From positions 37,741,632 through 37,805,631 of the forward strand of contig CM055894.1 of NCBI GenBank assembly GCA_029582155.1: a DNA stretch of 64,000 nt, read 5' to 3'. Source of the stretch: Panopea generosa. Its lineage: Eukaryota > Mollusca > Bivalvia > Adapedonta > Hiatellidae. Within the stretch, counting starts at the first letter, position 1; each line of letters starts with the position of its first letter. The position numbers and the translations under genes are program-made. This document shows positions 46,299 through 57,941 of this stretch, piece by piece. The notes beneath the pieces are model-generated. The model ran no database searches and was not told the DNA's origin. It saw only the letters and a list, made by a program, of their open reading frames with translations.

Positions 46299-48468
46299 CA
46301 AGAATCAGATCATTTTCGGTAGACGCTGGGAGGAAACTGCATCTTTGTGATTCAGATTTACTTTCTTTTTGAAAATATGTCACTTTCTATGGGAAATACT
46401 GTATTTGAAACCTCTTAATGGAAAAATAAATGTATTTTTTGTGAAAATTGGATGACTTTGAGTGTAATAGAGAAGTGTCACACAGGCAAAACCAAACTTG
46501 AAGCTAAAACAGTAAAGCAAATAGGGCAATGAGACTGAGCAGCTGAAAATTTGTCATGGAAATGTTGGAATCAGGATTTATTCAATTCAATGGAAGGAAC
46601 ACAAAGTGAGATCATCTATTTAACTGAAAAAGAAATGATCATGTATGCAAATATGCTTTGCTGCATCATTTGATAAGACTTGATTTTAGCCATCTGTCTC
46701 AAAATCCTTGCTAAAATGAATAGAAGTTTGCACTTAAAAACACTTGAAAGTCATACAGAGAGACAGTGATGCTAATATATCACAACAAAAGCATGTCTAG
46801 AGCATTCACTGCATCCAGATTTCATGATTCATGTAAGTTAAACCATTTTTTTGTGTTAGAAACTCATTATTTATGTATAATTCATACCCCACCCACATAA
46901 AAATGGTAACATATGTCGCGATACTGTTTCCACTCTTAAGCGCATGCTTTTTGACAATACGGTTGGTCGCGTATGAGCAATATTGTTTTTATGTGGCTGT
47001 TTATCAATTAATATTATATTGATCATGAATTGTGGAGAAATTTCCTGTTTCATTATTTTGTCATTGATATTTGTTATCAACAGCTCTGTATCCAGTTTTC
47101 GATATACCGACCGCCAAACTGTCGCGTTTCATTTTAATGGTATGGCGTATGACTGCCATTTTTGTTTTACTGTCATTTTTTTCTCCTCATTGTTGATATT
47201 TATGCGACTGGGTCTGGCTTATACACAGTATTTACCTACTCTTGGACATTAAGGTAAATTGTAAAATGCAACATCTTTGAAATGACGCGAAACAGATTTG
47301 CGTAATAATTTCTCAGCGTTTAGTTAACCTGTGCTTGAAACTTTTGTACCATCATCTGATTTCTTTCGGTTGTTCTTCTTACTTTTTTGTCAAATAAAAA
47401 TACATGATGCTTGCTTTAGAATATAGATTTTTCTCATTGAAGATGATGTTTTTTCAATGTCTGTTATTGAATGTGTACAATATTTTTCTCCACATTCAAC
47501 AGTATAGCATTCTCCAATATGACAATTTCTAATTTTCATATAATTATTGCAACAACTCTATTTTAACTGCCCATTTTTTTATGCCGGTTTTGGAAAATCT
47601 GTAAAGTAACGAGTCATCTCGCGACAAATATTTCTTATCGCGATATTCTTTGATATATTTATTTCAAACTAATTTGTCGTAAAGAGATGCGCTTTAGCAA
47701 ACCGTCTTTTTGCAATGAGCTTATCGGTCCAGCCAAATATGCTGTATCCATATTTTGTCTCATTTTCATTCATCGTTTCATTTTCTTGCTTTAAAGTGAT
47801 TTTCATGAACACTTTACTTTCATTTGCAATTTTTATTGATAAAATAAACAAAATAGTATTGGAATTTAATATATGCCTAATAGATACCTCAATTGGTAAG
47901 GGATATATTCATAGTTGATAATGAATATAATGCATGTACAAAAGTATGTTATTCATTCATGTATTGAAAAAGGGGGCATGGTTAGTGTCAGTGACATGCA
48001 AATTATTGCTGGGCACCTTCAAACATTAATATTTGTTTGTTATAGATATAAAAAAAGTCAAATATATAGTTTTGCAACAAAACAGAGCATTATTTGAAGC
48101 AAAAACAACTATTTATCCATATATGGTCATGTATTTTGACACTTAAGTTATTTAATGTTGCATATACAATAAAATGAATATGCAGTCAGATAGATACACT
48201 ATAGGAGGAAATACAAGGACATTTTCAAAGTATTTCTTTTTCTAGAATTATTTTTATTAAGGTACAATGGCTAAAAAATTTTGGCAGTTTTTCCTGTTTT
48301 CGAGTTGTCCGAAACTGATTTATGCATGTGTGACCGCCATCTTATTTTGGTGCATGAATTCGAAAACAGTTGCGCGATGAATTCAAAAGGCGTACTTTTA
48401 TATTTAGAAATGGTAAAGGTTTGTTCGACAAAAATTTCAGTCACATGTCATGACAATTTCTACTCTTC
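46299..48468. other. 2.17-kb filler between GTCTCAC elements (copy B)
   Basis: Partner of 26819-28988; nothing coding recognised. Confidence 0.6.
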
Positions 48469-48928
48469 AAGGTCTCACTGAACAATTACCTCCCATGCAT
48501 GACGGTAGCAAGATTATTACGCCCAAGAAATTAGAGCTGTGTAAAGCGGTTGGGTAATTTTTTTTTTAAAAATGCATAAAATGTCATATTTCTTTGTGCA
48601 TATGGGAACATTGGAACATTTTCATGATTTCTACAAAGTTTGGGTGACCCTGGGAACTGTTTGATGATGCTATAACAGTTTAAAGATGCGTAGTGATACA
48701 CTGCAACAAATGGGCAGAATTGTCAAAAATGAAGGGGTGCCATCAAACCATCGAAATTGTGAAAAAGCAACCTGGTCAACCCCATGTTTTTTTCTGCATA
48801 TTTGGACCAACAGAGGACTATCTATGGGAATAAGGCACTTTTAGAACCATTGGTAATGTATCCAGTGTTCCAGAAGTGCATGTCTCTATATGTAGAACAG
48901 TACAAAATTAATTGGTGTGTGAGACGTT
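48469..48928 (+). mobile_element. ~460-bp GTCTCAC element, right copy (copy B)
   Basis: Partner of 28989-29448. Confidence 0.85.
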
Positions 48929-51900
48929 CAAAGATATCATACTACAGAGCAAATGAAACCAATAAAGTACTACTCACATTTGATGAACTTGAAAATTTAA
49001 GGGTTTTGGACGGCACTTTGAAACTTGATCTTCTGCTTAAATTGTCTTGGCCTATAAGGCCGGTTCGACTTGGGTGGTCTGGACTTATGCAGATGATACA
49101 AGAAGGTGAGTGTTCGGGAAAATCATCAGTTGTATTCATGCCAATGATTGACTTAAACCCAAGTGATATGTCATGCATATACACAACTCTAAAGTTTGTT
49201 GGTGATCAAGCTGTCAAATATGGAACGGACCCTGTGGTAACGTTTGACCAGCCATTTTACTGGAAGGCATTGACTGTCGTGTTGAACGAACAAGAGAATA
49301 GTAGCCTTCGTTAAGTGATATTACGGTAAGGAGGTTTTCACACAATCATGAGTTTCCTGGGATGTATTGGTCATCTGATGCAAGAAACAGGCCTTTGCGA
49401 GCTTTTAGAAACAGTCTACGCTCAAAATGCTGTTGGACATATGCTGAATGGCAAAGCAGTTGCAAGAGCAACCAGGGGACATTTGCTCATAGACAATGCT
49501 TTAAATTCAATAATAATCTCGAAAGTATTTAAGATTCCACTTCTACTAAAAGGCGATAGTAACAGTGCATCGAGTGACCAGCAAATTATCATAAATGACC
49601 TTTATGAAGTAAATGAAGAACATGAAACGTTCAACATTGCAAGTAGACCAAACGAAGATTTGAGTAACATCGGTAAACTATATGATGATCTTGCTATGGG
49701 AAAAATCGATCTTTATGCTGTATCTGAAAATGATGAGCTTGAGAAAACAAACCAACAATTCTCAGAAGAAAAGAACTCGTTGAAAAAGTTCCGAACGGCA
49801 GCTCTTTGGCTTCAATACATGGAGGTGATAGATATACTAAGATTATATCAGCATTTCAAATCAGGTCTTCATGTTGTTCGAAGAACAGACAGATATTGGG
49901 CAGGATTATCAACTGATCTAGTTATTGAGCAGGTGTTAATGAGAAGTGTAAAGACTAATGGCGGACTGACCCGAGGAAAGGGAATGTCAGAGAAACAGCG
50001 GACACAATGGCTTCTATCTCTACCATCATGCGCAGAGATAAATAATGGAATGCATGATTTTAGTGGAACTGCGTACAACACAAGTAGTCAACATAAGGAA
50101 TATGGCCAAGCAAGAAAAGAAAGAGACTACAAGGACACACTTACTTTCTTGTCATTTCTTCTTGAAAGAAATCCGTTTACTCGGGATACATCTCTGCGAA
50201 ATATTGAGACTGGGGTAACTTCTGATTCCTCTGTAAATGTCGAAATAGCCAACGAAATCGGTTCAAAAATTGTAGCATCAATGCAAGGTAAAAATGCATT
50301 TGTACATTCATTCAAACGGTCAGAACAGGTTAAGCCATTGCATACAAAAAAAATGCAGTAAAGGTAGACGGACAGACAATGCAGGTTGATCCACAACTTC
50401 TTTTCCAGAGGCTGACAACAGCTGCAAATAAATCAGTAGAAGATATGTCTGAGGTATTCACATATGAACTTTGTAGCGTACCATCTGCACTCTTTGATTC
50501 ATCTGGCTTTATGAGACAGACACAGAAACCAGCACTGGCAGATGAAATTTGGTCCTTAGGAGATTGTGGCAGACAAGAGGACCCAGAAAGCAACACAATT
50601 CAACATGTAATTGATGGTGGAGCATTACTTCAGCGCATACCATAGAACCGTGCTTAAACATTTTCTGAAATTTGTAGTGTTTATGTAGATTATGTATCTG
50701 GAAAGTTTCATGACCCAGTAGTTGTATTTGATGAATATGAGTCCGGACCATCTAAAAAAGATGAAACGCATTTGCGACGTTCAAAAGGGGCTGTGGGTAC
50801 AAAAGTTAATTTCAAAGACAGTAATCCATTTAAAGGGAAAAAAGAACATTTTCTCGCAAATTCGGAAAACAAACAGCAGTTCATAAAAATGCTAGGTGGG
50901 TCTCTGGAAAACAAATGTCATAAAGTAGTATATGCGGAGGGTGATGCCGATTTACTTATAGTACAGACAGCAGTTGCTTGTGCAGAAAAGCGTAACGTGA
51001 TTTTGAGTGGTGAAGAAACAAATCTTGTTTTGCTGATCTATCATGCTAATATTGAAAGTAACAGTATTGTGTTACTTGGCCCTGATACATGTAGATGGTT
51101 GCCGTTTGTGCATGCTGTTACAGGATGTGATACGACATCATGACTTTTTGGGGTTGGGAAAGGGCCAGCACTTAAAAAGCTTATAAAGAACAAACAATTT
51201 CAGGAATGCGCAGAAACATTTACAAAGACAAGTTTACGAGAGGATGTTCTAATAGCAGGAGAACGTGCATTAGTTATTCTTTATGGCGGGGTTCCATTAG
51301 AGGGTATGGATTTGTTGCGTTTCAGAAAATTCGCTAGTAAAGTAATGACTAGTACAACCTATGTACAAGTACATACACTTCCACCAACATCGGCTGCAGT
51401 AATGCAACATAGCCTGCGAGTTTACTTTCAAGTTCAAACTTGGGTAAGCTCAAATGTGGAAATAGCACCTCAAGAGTGGGGATGGGAAGTTGTCGAAAAC
51501 AAGATGTTACCAATCAGTACTCATTTACCGCCAGCGCCTGACAGTTTGTTAAAAATGATAAAATGCAATAGTAAAGTTAACTGTGTATGAAATCTGACTG
51601 AGACAGACCTAAGTGAGGACATAAAAACTCGTGCAAAACCGGGATTGTGACAGGTTATATCAACTCTTAAAATAGCAGTACATAAATTTGTAGTATTATT
51701 TGATTAATTCTGAACAACAAATATGTTAGATAGTGACGGAAACAGTTCAAAGTAAGAATGTATAAATGTATTGGTCTACAACATGTTCTGAACTATATAC
51801 TAGTAGTATATTGATAACCTTTTCGGATTCGGAGGTATACTTTTGATATAATACCTATAAGAATTAGATATAAATTAATAACATTTTTTGTTGCTAATTT

Positions 51901-52235
51901 ATATTTAATTCAATAGTTGAATGATTAGTTCTATGAACTACATTACAATTAAATACTTCAAAAAGCAATTTATAACATGAATGTATCCGTCAAAACAGTT
52001 TTTTTTGTTTGTTTTTTTTGTTTTTTGTTTTTGTTTTTTTGAATTTCCTTTAAATATGGTGGTTAGAAATATAAAATTTTAACAAATTTCCCCTATTTAG
52101 ATTTTTCTAGACTTTTAAATACGTTTAGCTTATCAAAAATCCAGGAAATAATTATTTTGCAATTAGTTTGATGTTGAGCCAAAATATCTCATAGGCTGAC
52201 TGGGCTATTGTATCGTCCTGGTTGAACTGATAATT

Positions 52236-52440
52236 TAAGCGGGGCGGTAGTGTGGTGGATAAGGTCATTGGCCATCCACGCTAGAGGTTGCGAGTTCGGC
52301 CCCAGTTCGACTCAATGCTTATCAGAAAACAACACTCGGCAATGTTTCTACTCGGGAAGCAGACTCCAGAGCGGTTCATATACACTCCGATCTTATAACG
52401 CAATTTACCTGAAATAATGTTAATTAATTATAACTAATTC
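52236..52440 (+). repeat. tRNA-derived SINE (copy B)
   Basis: Partner of 32755-32960. Confidence 0.6.
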
Positions 52441-54178
52441 AGGGGGGCGAACGTATTTTGAGCGTATTCGTTCTTAGGCGGTAAAAATGAGCGGACGCGT
52501 CAAAAATGGCGGATTTTTGTTTGTAAAAGTTACGTCAAGGCACAGAAAAACACGGTAATTTATTTTATACTCACCATTTTTCTTAATGCATACTCCGAAG
52601 ATGTAACTAAGCATAATGTCTTCTATCGGTAGTTCATTCCTACCTTGCAGCTATCACCACAAAAGACGCATTTCGAGAAAACCGAGAGTGTTTACATGTA
52701 CCGAAATCCATATTCACCAATTGGCACCTACTTTTGGACATTTTCTATGATATTACGCTGAGTTTTCATGAATTTTACTGTCAGTTCTGTTTTCACCACC
52801 AATTATTTCAAAAATACATTTGATTCGTCCGTTTAAGTGCTCCTCGTTTTGAAATTCATATGTGTACGAAAATATATGAGGGTTTTCGTCAACTGTATGC
52901 CATAATTGAATGGATACGTTCGTTCTCAGTAGGGAAAATACAAATAAAGATATTATCATTTACACGTGTACATTAAAAAACAAGACTGTGTATTTGTGAA
53001 ATTATATCAATTAAGGTGCTTCATTGAATAAAAAATCAGGATAGTGTGTCTTTTATCATGATTTTTCCTTTCCAGGTAAAAATACCTTACAGAAAAAAAT
53101 CGACCCTTTCGTTATATCAGCGGTGCAAACCGCAGAAGCGGACATTTCACTGTCACTTAGTGCAATGTCACCAAGAACATCAAAAATAAAATTTGATTCT
53201 CCGTTATCATCTATAAAAAAAGACATAGGCATGAACAGTTACTGGCAGCATACACATCTTCAGAACATTTTATTCAAGATACTAGTAGCACATTCTCTGC
53301 TGGAGAATACATTGCCAAAAAATAATGAAAACTCCAATGAATTCACCTTTACAAATTAGTTAGCGTAGATTAAACTTTGCAGATGGGTTACATGATACAG
53401 ATATCAACATCGATACTGTAAAGAACGACGATATTAATGAAACGATCAATATTCTCAAAAGCAATGTTTCCAATGGGCGTTTCTCTACCGAAAGCGTTGG
53501 GTATAAAATAGTTAAAGACACATTCAGATGGTATTCTTCTAAAACACATCTGGCATGAGGTACTCCGATGAAATTAAAGAGTCCTTCTGGACCGGGCACA
53601 GCCAGTGTTTGCGGTATATGTGAGGATTTGCTCACAAGGGAGCAATAGCTCAACACCTAACAGAAAGAGGAAGATAGCTCAATCAATTTTCCGATTCCAT
53701 CAGACAGAAGTTTACAAGAATTTAAACCACAAGAAGAATTTAATAGTTCTTCTCCCGGAATAATGTCTGCGAATATTGCTTTATATTCTAAAACTAGTAA
53801 TAATGCTCGATGGAATAAAGAGTATACCTGAAAGCTACTTGAACAAGAAGACGAACCGAACTATTCTGTAATGAAAGAGGCATATGACAGTAGAAAGAAT
53901 GCAAGAGTAAATCTAATTGAACGATTAGAAAAAATACAGAATGATGACTCACGCATTAAAGATATTCATAACATACTTGTATGTACCATCGCCGTTATCA
54001 GGAGCCTCGGAGAAACGATAATGACTCTAAGGAAAGTTTAAACTGAAAAGAGAATGTACTTCCAAACGCTAGAGAGAAAATTTCTAGATACCAACGATGC
54101 AAAATTCAAATTTGCCATGAATAAAGCAAAAACGTCACAGTATCAATTAAATATTTGCGTAAACGATATTCTGTCTGT

Positions 54179-55098
54179 CAGTGGCATAGTTGCCTTCACG
54201 CCACAACGCCTGTGCTTGCAAATATTTTTGCGAATGCATCATTGTATCTCCCAGAATGCAGTAAATACATCCTGAAAGTCTTTTTTTGCTGGGACATGCC
54301 CCAGACTATAATATCTCCTGGAAATACCCTCAGAACGCAGGAAATACATCCTGAAAGTCTTTTTATTTTGCTTGGGCATGCCCCCAGACATTAATATCTC
54401 CTGGATATGCCCTTAGAACGAACGCAGTTAATGCATCCTGAAAGTCTTTTTATTTGCTAGGGCATGCCCCCAGACCATAATATCTCCTGGATATGCCCTT
54501 AGAACGAACGCAGTTAATGCATCCTGAAAGTCTTTTTTTTTGCCAGGGCATGCCCCCAGACAATATCTCCTGGATATGCCCTTAGAACGAACGCAGTTAA
54601 TGCATCCTGAAAGTCTTTTTTTTGCTGGGGCATGCCCCCAGACCATAATATCTCCTGGAAATGACCTCAGAACGCAGGGAATACATCCTGAAAGTATTTT
54701 TTTTTTGCTTGGGCATGCCCCCAGACATTAATATCTCCTGGATATGCCCTTAGAACGAACGCAGTTAATGCATACTGAAAGTTTTTTTTTTGCTGGGGCA
54801 TGCCCCAAGACCATAATATCTCCTGGAAATGACCTCAGAACGCAGGGAATACATCCTGAAAGTATTTTTTTTTTGCTTGGGCATGCCCCCAGACATTAAT
54901 ATCTCCTGGATATGCCCTTAGAACGAACGCAGTTAACGCATCCTGAAAGTTTTTTTTTTTTGCTGGGGCATGCCCCAAGACCATAATATCTCCTGGAAAT
55001 GACCTCAAAACACAGGGAATACATCATGAAAGTCTTTTTTCAGAACCTTCTAGAATATGGTGTGCTTGCACATCATTTAAGGGTCAGCTACGCCACTG
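54179..55098. mobile_element. 920-bp satellite-cored transposon with TCTGT target duplication
   Basis: The left end CAGTGGCATAGTTGCC and the reverse complement of the right end, CAGTGGCGTAGCTGAC, are imperfect inverted repeats. TCTGT occurs directly outside both ends (54174-54178 and 55099-55103). Removing the element and one TCTGT reconnects the host frame across NDILSV and IDSLSL, strong support for the boundaries. The interior is a tandem array. Confidence 0.88.
54265..55045. repeat. Alternating ~81/87-bp tandem array
   Basis: CCTGAAAGT(C/A)TTTT starts at 54271, 54350, 54437, 54523, 54606, 54687, 54774, 54855, 54942 and 55025. Two unit types are mixed: a short one with GAAATGACCTCAGAACGCAG and a longer one with GATATGCCCTTAGAACGAAC. 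In 54606-55025 they alternate strictly, forming a dimer of about 168 bp. Each unit contains a GGGGCATGCCCC palindrome and a T-run of varying length. Confidence 0.9.
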
Positions 55099-56221
55099 TC
55101 TGTAATAGACAGCTTATCACTGTTTGGCTCAGATGAATGAAGTTGAGTCGTTATTTAAACAAGTTGTTTGCGATTTAACCAAACAACAAAACTATAGATA
55201 ATTAAAACACCAAGATGAAGTAAGACAAGCATGTAGTATACCAGATGACTCTCCAGTGCCATGTAATGTCCTGAAACAAAGAACACCAGAGTGGTTCACG
55301 TTACGTAAGGATGTGAAAGTCACGGGCAGCGTTGCTCATAACGCATAAGGTATGGATTTGTTAGCTTCAAAAAGAGAATTGAAACCTTACACTATCTCCA
55401 TAATCTCCTAAAAGTATAAAATGTAAGAGTGGAATATGGCTTCAATAAAAGTGAAATATAACCAACTTTCATCATAGTACACAAACAACGTGAGAGTGTC
55501 GATATGACGTCATCAAAACGAAATGTACTGTTTTAATTGTTCTTTTAAGTCTTGGTCATCTGCGACGTTTTCTTTTCTAAATGACTAACGTCTTGGCCAT
55601 TTATTCTTTGAAAAAAGTAACTGTACTCTGATAATGTTTCTGAATGGTTGATTCAAAAAATGGATCTACCTTGGCGTTTCCCTTAGTTTTAGAAAATAAA
55701 ACATAGAAGATAATCAAGAATATATTTGTATTTTCCCTACTGGGCACCAAGCGCATCAATTCAATTATGGCATACAGTTGATGAAAACCCTCATATTTTG
55801 TCGTACACATATGAATTTCAAAACGAGGAGGTCTTAAACGGACGAATCAAATGTAATTTTGAAATAATTGGTGGTGAAAACAGTACTGACAGTAAAATTC
55901 ATGAAAACACAGCGTAATATCATAGAAAATGTCCAAAAGTAGGTGCTAATTAGTGAATATGGATTTCGGTACATGTAAACACACTAGTTTTTCTCGAATT
56001 GCGTCTTTTGTGGTGATAGCTGCAAGGTAGGAATGAACTACTGATGGAAGACAATATACTTAGTTACATCTTGAGAGTACGCATTAAGAAAAATGGTGAG
56101 TATAAAATAAATAACCGTGTTTTTCTGTGCCTTGACGTAACTTTTACAAACAAAAATCCGCCATTTTTAACGCGTCCGCTCATTTTTACCGCCTTAGAAA
56201 GAATACGCTCAAAATACGGAA

Positions 56222-57240
56222 GTTTTTCAACTTTGGAAAGAGAAAGAAGTCACATGGGGCAAGGTCTGGGGAGTAAATGGAGTGGGGTAGCACTATAATT
56301 TTCTCAGACTTAAAAACCCGTTACAAGGACAGAAATGTGCCCTGGGGCAAGAGGCAGCCATGTTTGAATCCAGTGACTGGGCGACGTGGTATCTTTTCCT
56401 GTTTTTTACTACCACATTACGAATGAACCTTTCACACACACGTTTGCCTTTGTTGATAGGTTCCTGTATTGCTAATCCTTCAACATGGAAGAAACGGTCT
56501 ATTTGGCAACGACTGGCCTTCTGTCATGTTTGGTGGCCCATATTTTGTTCCCAATCTTTCGCACTGGTTCGAAATAAAAAGTGTTTCCGGGTTTCGTCAC
56601 CAATAAAAGTTTTTACAAATTGCCTTTGGTTACATTGAGAGAACATTTTAAGAAGTTTTTGGCAGTTTCAACACATGCCTTCTTTCGGTCATCAGTCAAC
56701 AAATGGGTCACCCACATAGCAGACATTTTCATCAAAACAAAAAGAAGATATTGAAATACCTGCAAGGCGGCTATATCACGTACATTATGTCGCCCATCAT
56801 TTCGAACACTTTCTCTAATTTTAGACACGATTTTCTGACATGTTACTGTCTTTGGACGACCAGATTTTGCTGCATTTTTAACAGACTCTACACCGGAATC
56901 AAATTTCTTTTTCCATCTACAAACTGTCTCGTAATACACTTCCGTCAACCCATAAACCCGTGCGATTTCATCAAAAATATATTTTAGAGAACAACCGAGT
57001 TAAGTACGAACTTTCACAAAAGTCTGAATTTCCTCATTATTTGCTACTCGTTTCCGAACCTTTTTTACAACAGTGGCCAACGGCTGCCTATATTGAAATG
57101 ACTATATCTCTGGAATCCCGTATTCCACTGATACCATTTTGTAGTTATTGAAAGAGCTATCCATGCATTTAAATATCGATGTAAAATATCACGTGAATTT
57201 TGTGCGAATTATAAAAAGACAATACATTTTGAACACCCCT
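56222..57240 (-). pseudogene. Dead mariner-family (Tc1/mariner) transposase
   Basis: On the minus strand, from a TIR-like GAGGGGTGTTCAAAATGTAT near 57240, the helix-turn-helix region and linker read VCRWKKKFDSGVESVKNAAK, SGRPKTVT and RKKACVETAKNFL. The first catalytic Asp block is GDET (56587-56601, normally GDETW, here followed by Arg). The terminal block YSPDLAPCDFFLFPKLK lies at 56226-56275. Several frameshifts and stops separate these pieces. The C-terminal end is missing: the sequence stops at the arm of the inverted-repeat element. Mariner transposases cut and paste at TA; this one cannot be functional. Confidence 0.85.
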
Positions 57241-57337
57241 CATCAGTATGCCCGTTTGGGTGTTAAAGGCTTATTGTTCTTTGATTTTTATATGATTTAT
57301 TCGTTACAATATCTGTGTCATAAATACAGAGATACGT

Positions 57338-57482
57338 GAACCACATTAAGATTCAATATTACAGAAGCATTAACATGTATTTTAAATAATATATTAAACT
57401 AGTTAATATATTATTTAAAACTTTTTAATATACATGTAATACATATCAGCTATCACAGATTCAATATTTTATCTTGTGGTTC
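57338..57482. repeat. Palindromic foldback element
   Basis: A perfect 18-bp inverted pair TTTTAAATAATATATTAA / TTAATATATTATTTAAAA (57380-57397 and 57403-57420) surrounds ACTAG. An outer imperfect pair, GAACCACATTAAGATTCAAT (from 57338) and ATATTTTATCTTGTGGTTC (to 57482), extends it to 145 bp. This could be a very small MITE or a natural cruciform-prone site. Confidence 0.75.
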
Positions 57483-57941
57483 AAGTATTCACTTAGCTAA
57501 AATATGGATTATTAATTTTGAGACATACAATATTTCACAGGATAACCCATAAAGATTTACTTATTTTGTTTTAACTTATTTCCAAGGGGGTCCTTTTAAG
57601 CATTCTGTCATGGATCAAACTATTGGCACTTATTACAAAAAGTATGTTTCATGTCAGTTTTATTTCACAGAAATTAAACTTTGATATTTATCAAGTATGT
57701 AAAATATGTCTCACAGCTATAAACCCACATTAATAACAATAACAAAATTGTAAGATTTAAAATCATAAAGTTAATAAAAAAATAAATTCACATTCCTCTA
57801 CATTTTCGATTTGCAAAAATAGATATTTATTCACTTCTTTTTTAAATATATTCTTGTTTTAATTCCCTTACCAGTATTGGGTAATTGATTCAAATCCAGA
57901 TTACCATTATAAAGAAATTTGATGTTGTAAAACGTTTAACA
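57483..57941. other. AT-rich sequence without recognised features
   Basis: Nothing recognisable apart from low sequence complexity. Confidence 0.5.

Larger units (their letters stand above)
44409..51590 (+). pseudogene. Transposon protein with XPG/FEN1-like nuclease region (copy B, broken)
   Basis: Same gene and same lesions as 24929-32110: TAA at 44649, A8 slip at 44933-44940, TAG near 45154, 3.1-kb insertion at 45840-48928, two TAA codons near 49312 and 49327, A8 slip at 50346-50353, then TAG and TGA stops downstream. Identical lesions in both copies mean they are not independent random base-calling errors. The conserved blocks (NVDHNIRTLDGHGTFHG, VVRRTDRYWAGLSTDL, EGDADLLIV, TGCDTTS) are also identical. 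Confidence 0.8.
43666..52207 (+). mobile_element. 8.5-kb TIR DNA transposon, Academ-like (copy B)
   Basis: Partner of 24187-32726, with the same TAGTCCAGTCAG and CTGACTGGGCTA ends, internal promoter-like region, 5' UTR intron and interrupted gene. Length agrees with copy A to within a few bases. Confidence 0.72.
34776..53757. repeat. 19-kb duplicated segment, copy B (start of right contig)
   Basis: It begins at the first base after the gap and matches 15298-34275. Example differences: GCTTATATAGAC vs GCTTAATATAGAC, TAATGGTTAAAC vs TAATGTTAAAC, ACCATTGGTAATG vs ACCATTGTAATG, and an A6CA2 vs A8 run near 52976/33496. The match stops at 53757 only because copy A runs into the gap. Confidence 0.95.
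53123..55430 (+). pseudogene. Decayed gene with coiled-coil-like region and YqaJ-like motif
   Basis: Fragments share a direction but switch frame and carry many stops. 53123-53359 encodes a Ser-rich start (SLSLSAMSPRTSKIKFDSPL). 53370-53560 encodes SVGYKIVKDTFRWYSSKTH. About 53840-54180 encodes a helical, charged region (KEAYDSRKNARVNLIERLEK, TIMTLRKV) running to NDILSV, where a 920-bp element interrupts; after it the same frame resumes (IDSLSLFGSDE). At 55283-55348 TPEWFTLRKDVKVTGSVAHN resembles the entry motif of YqaJ/lambda-exonuclease-like nucleases (WxxLRKxxxTGS). The rest of such a nuclease (its downstream Asp, Glu and Lys motifs) is not visible. The function of the intact ancestor is inferred only. 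Confidence 0.55.
52452..56218 (+). mobile_element. 3.8-kb element with ~500-bp terminal inverted repeats
   Basis: The left arm at 52452-52957 (CGTATTTTGAGCGTATTC, GCGGTAAAAATGAGCGGACG) is the imperfect reverse complement of the right arm at 55709-56218 (ATGAGCGGACGCGTTAAAAA when reversed). Both ends are CGTATTTTG inward. The base triplet GAA flanks both outer ends (GGGGGGCGAA on the left, GAAGTTTTTC on the right), a possible 3-bp target duplication. The interior holds a decayed gene and a nested 920-bp element. The right end abuts a dead mariner; the left flank is a SINE. Confidence 0.75.

Noticed and set aside
15298..53757. Recent biological segmental duplication
   Set aside because: Not excluded, but both boundaries coincide with contig ends at a 500-N gap, so a failed contig merge is the simpler explanation.
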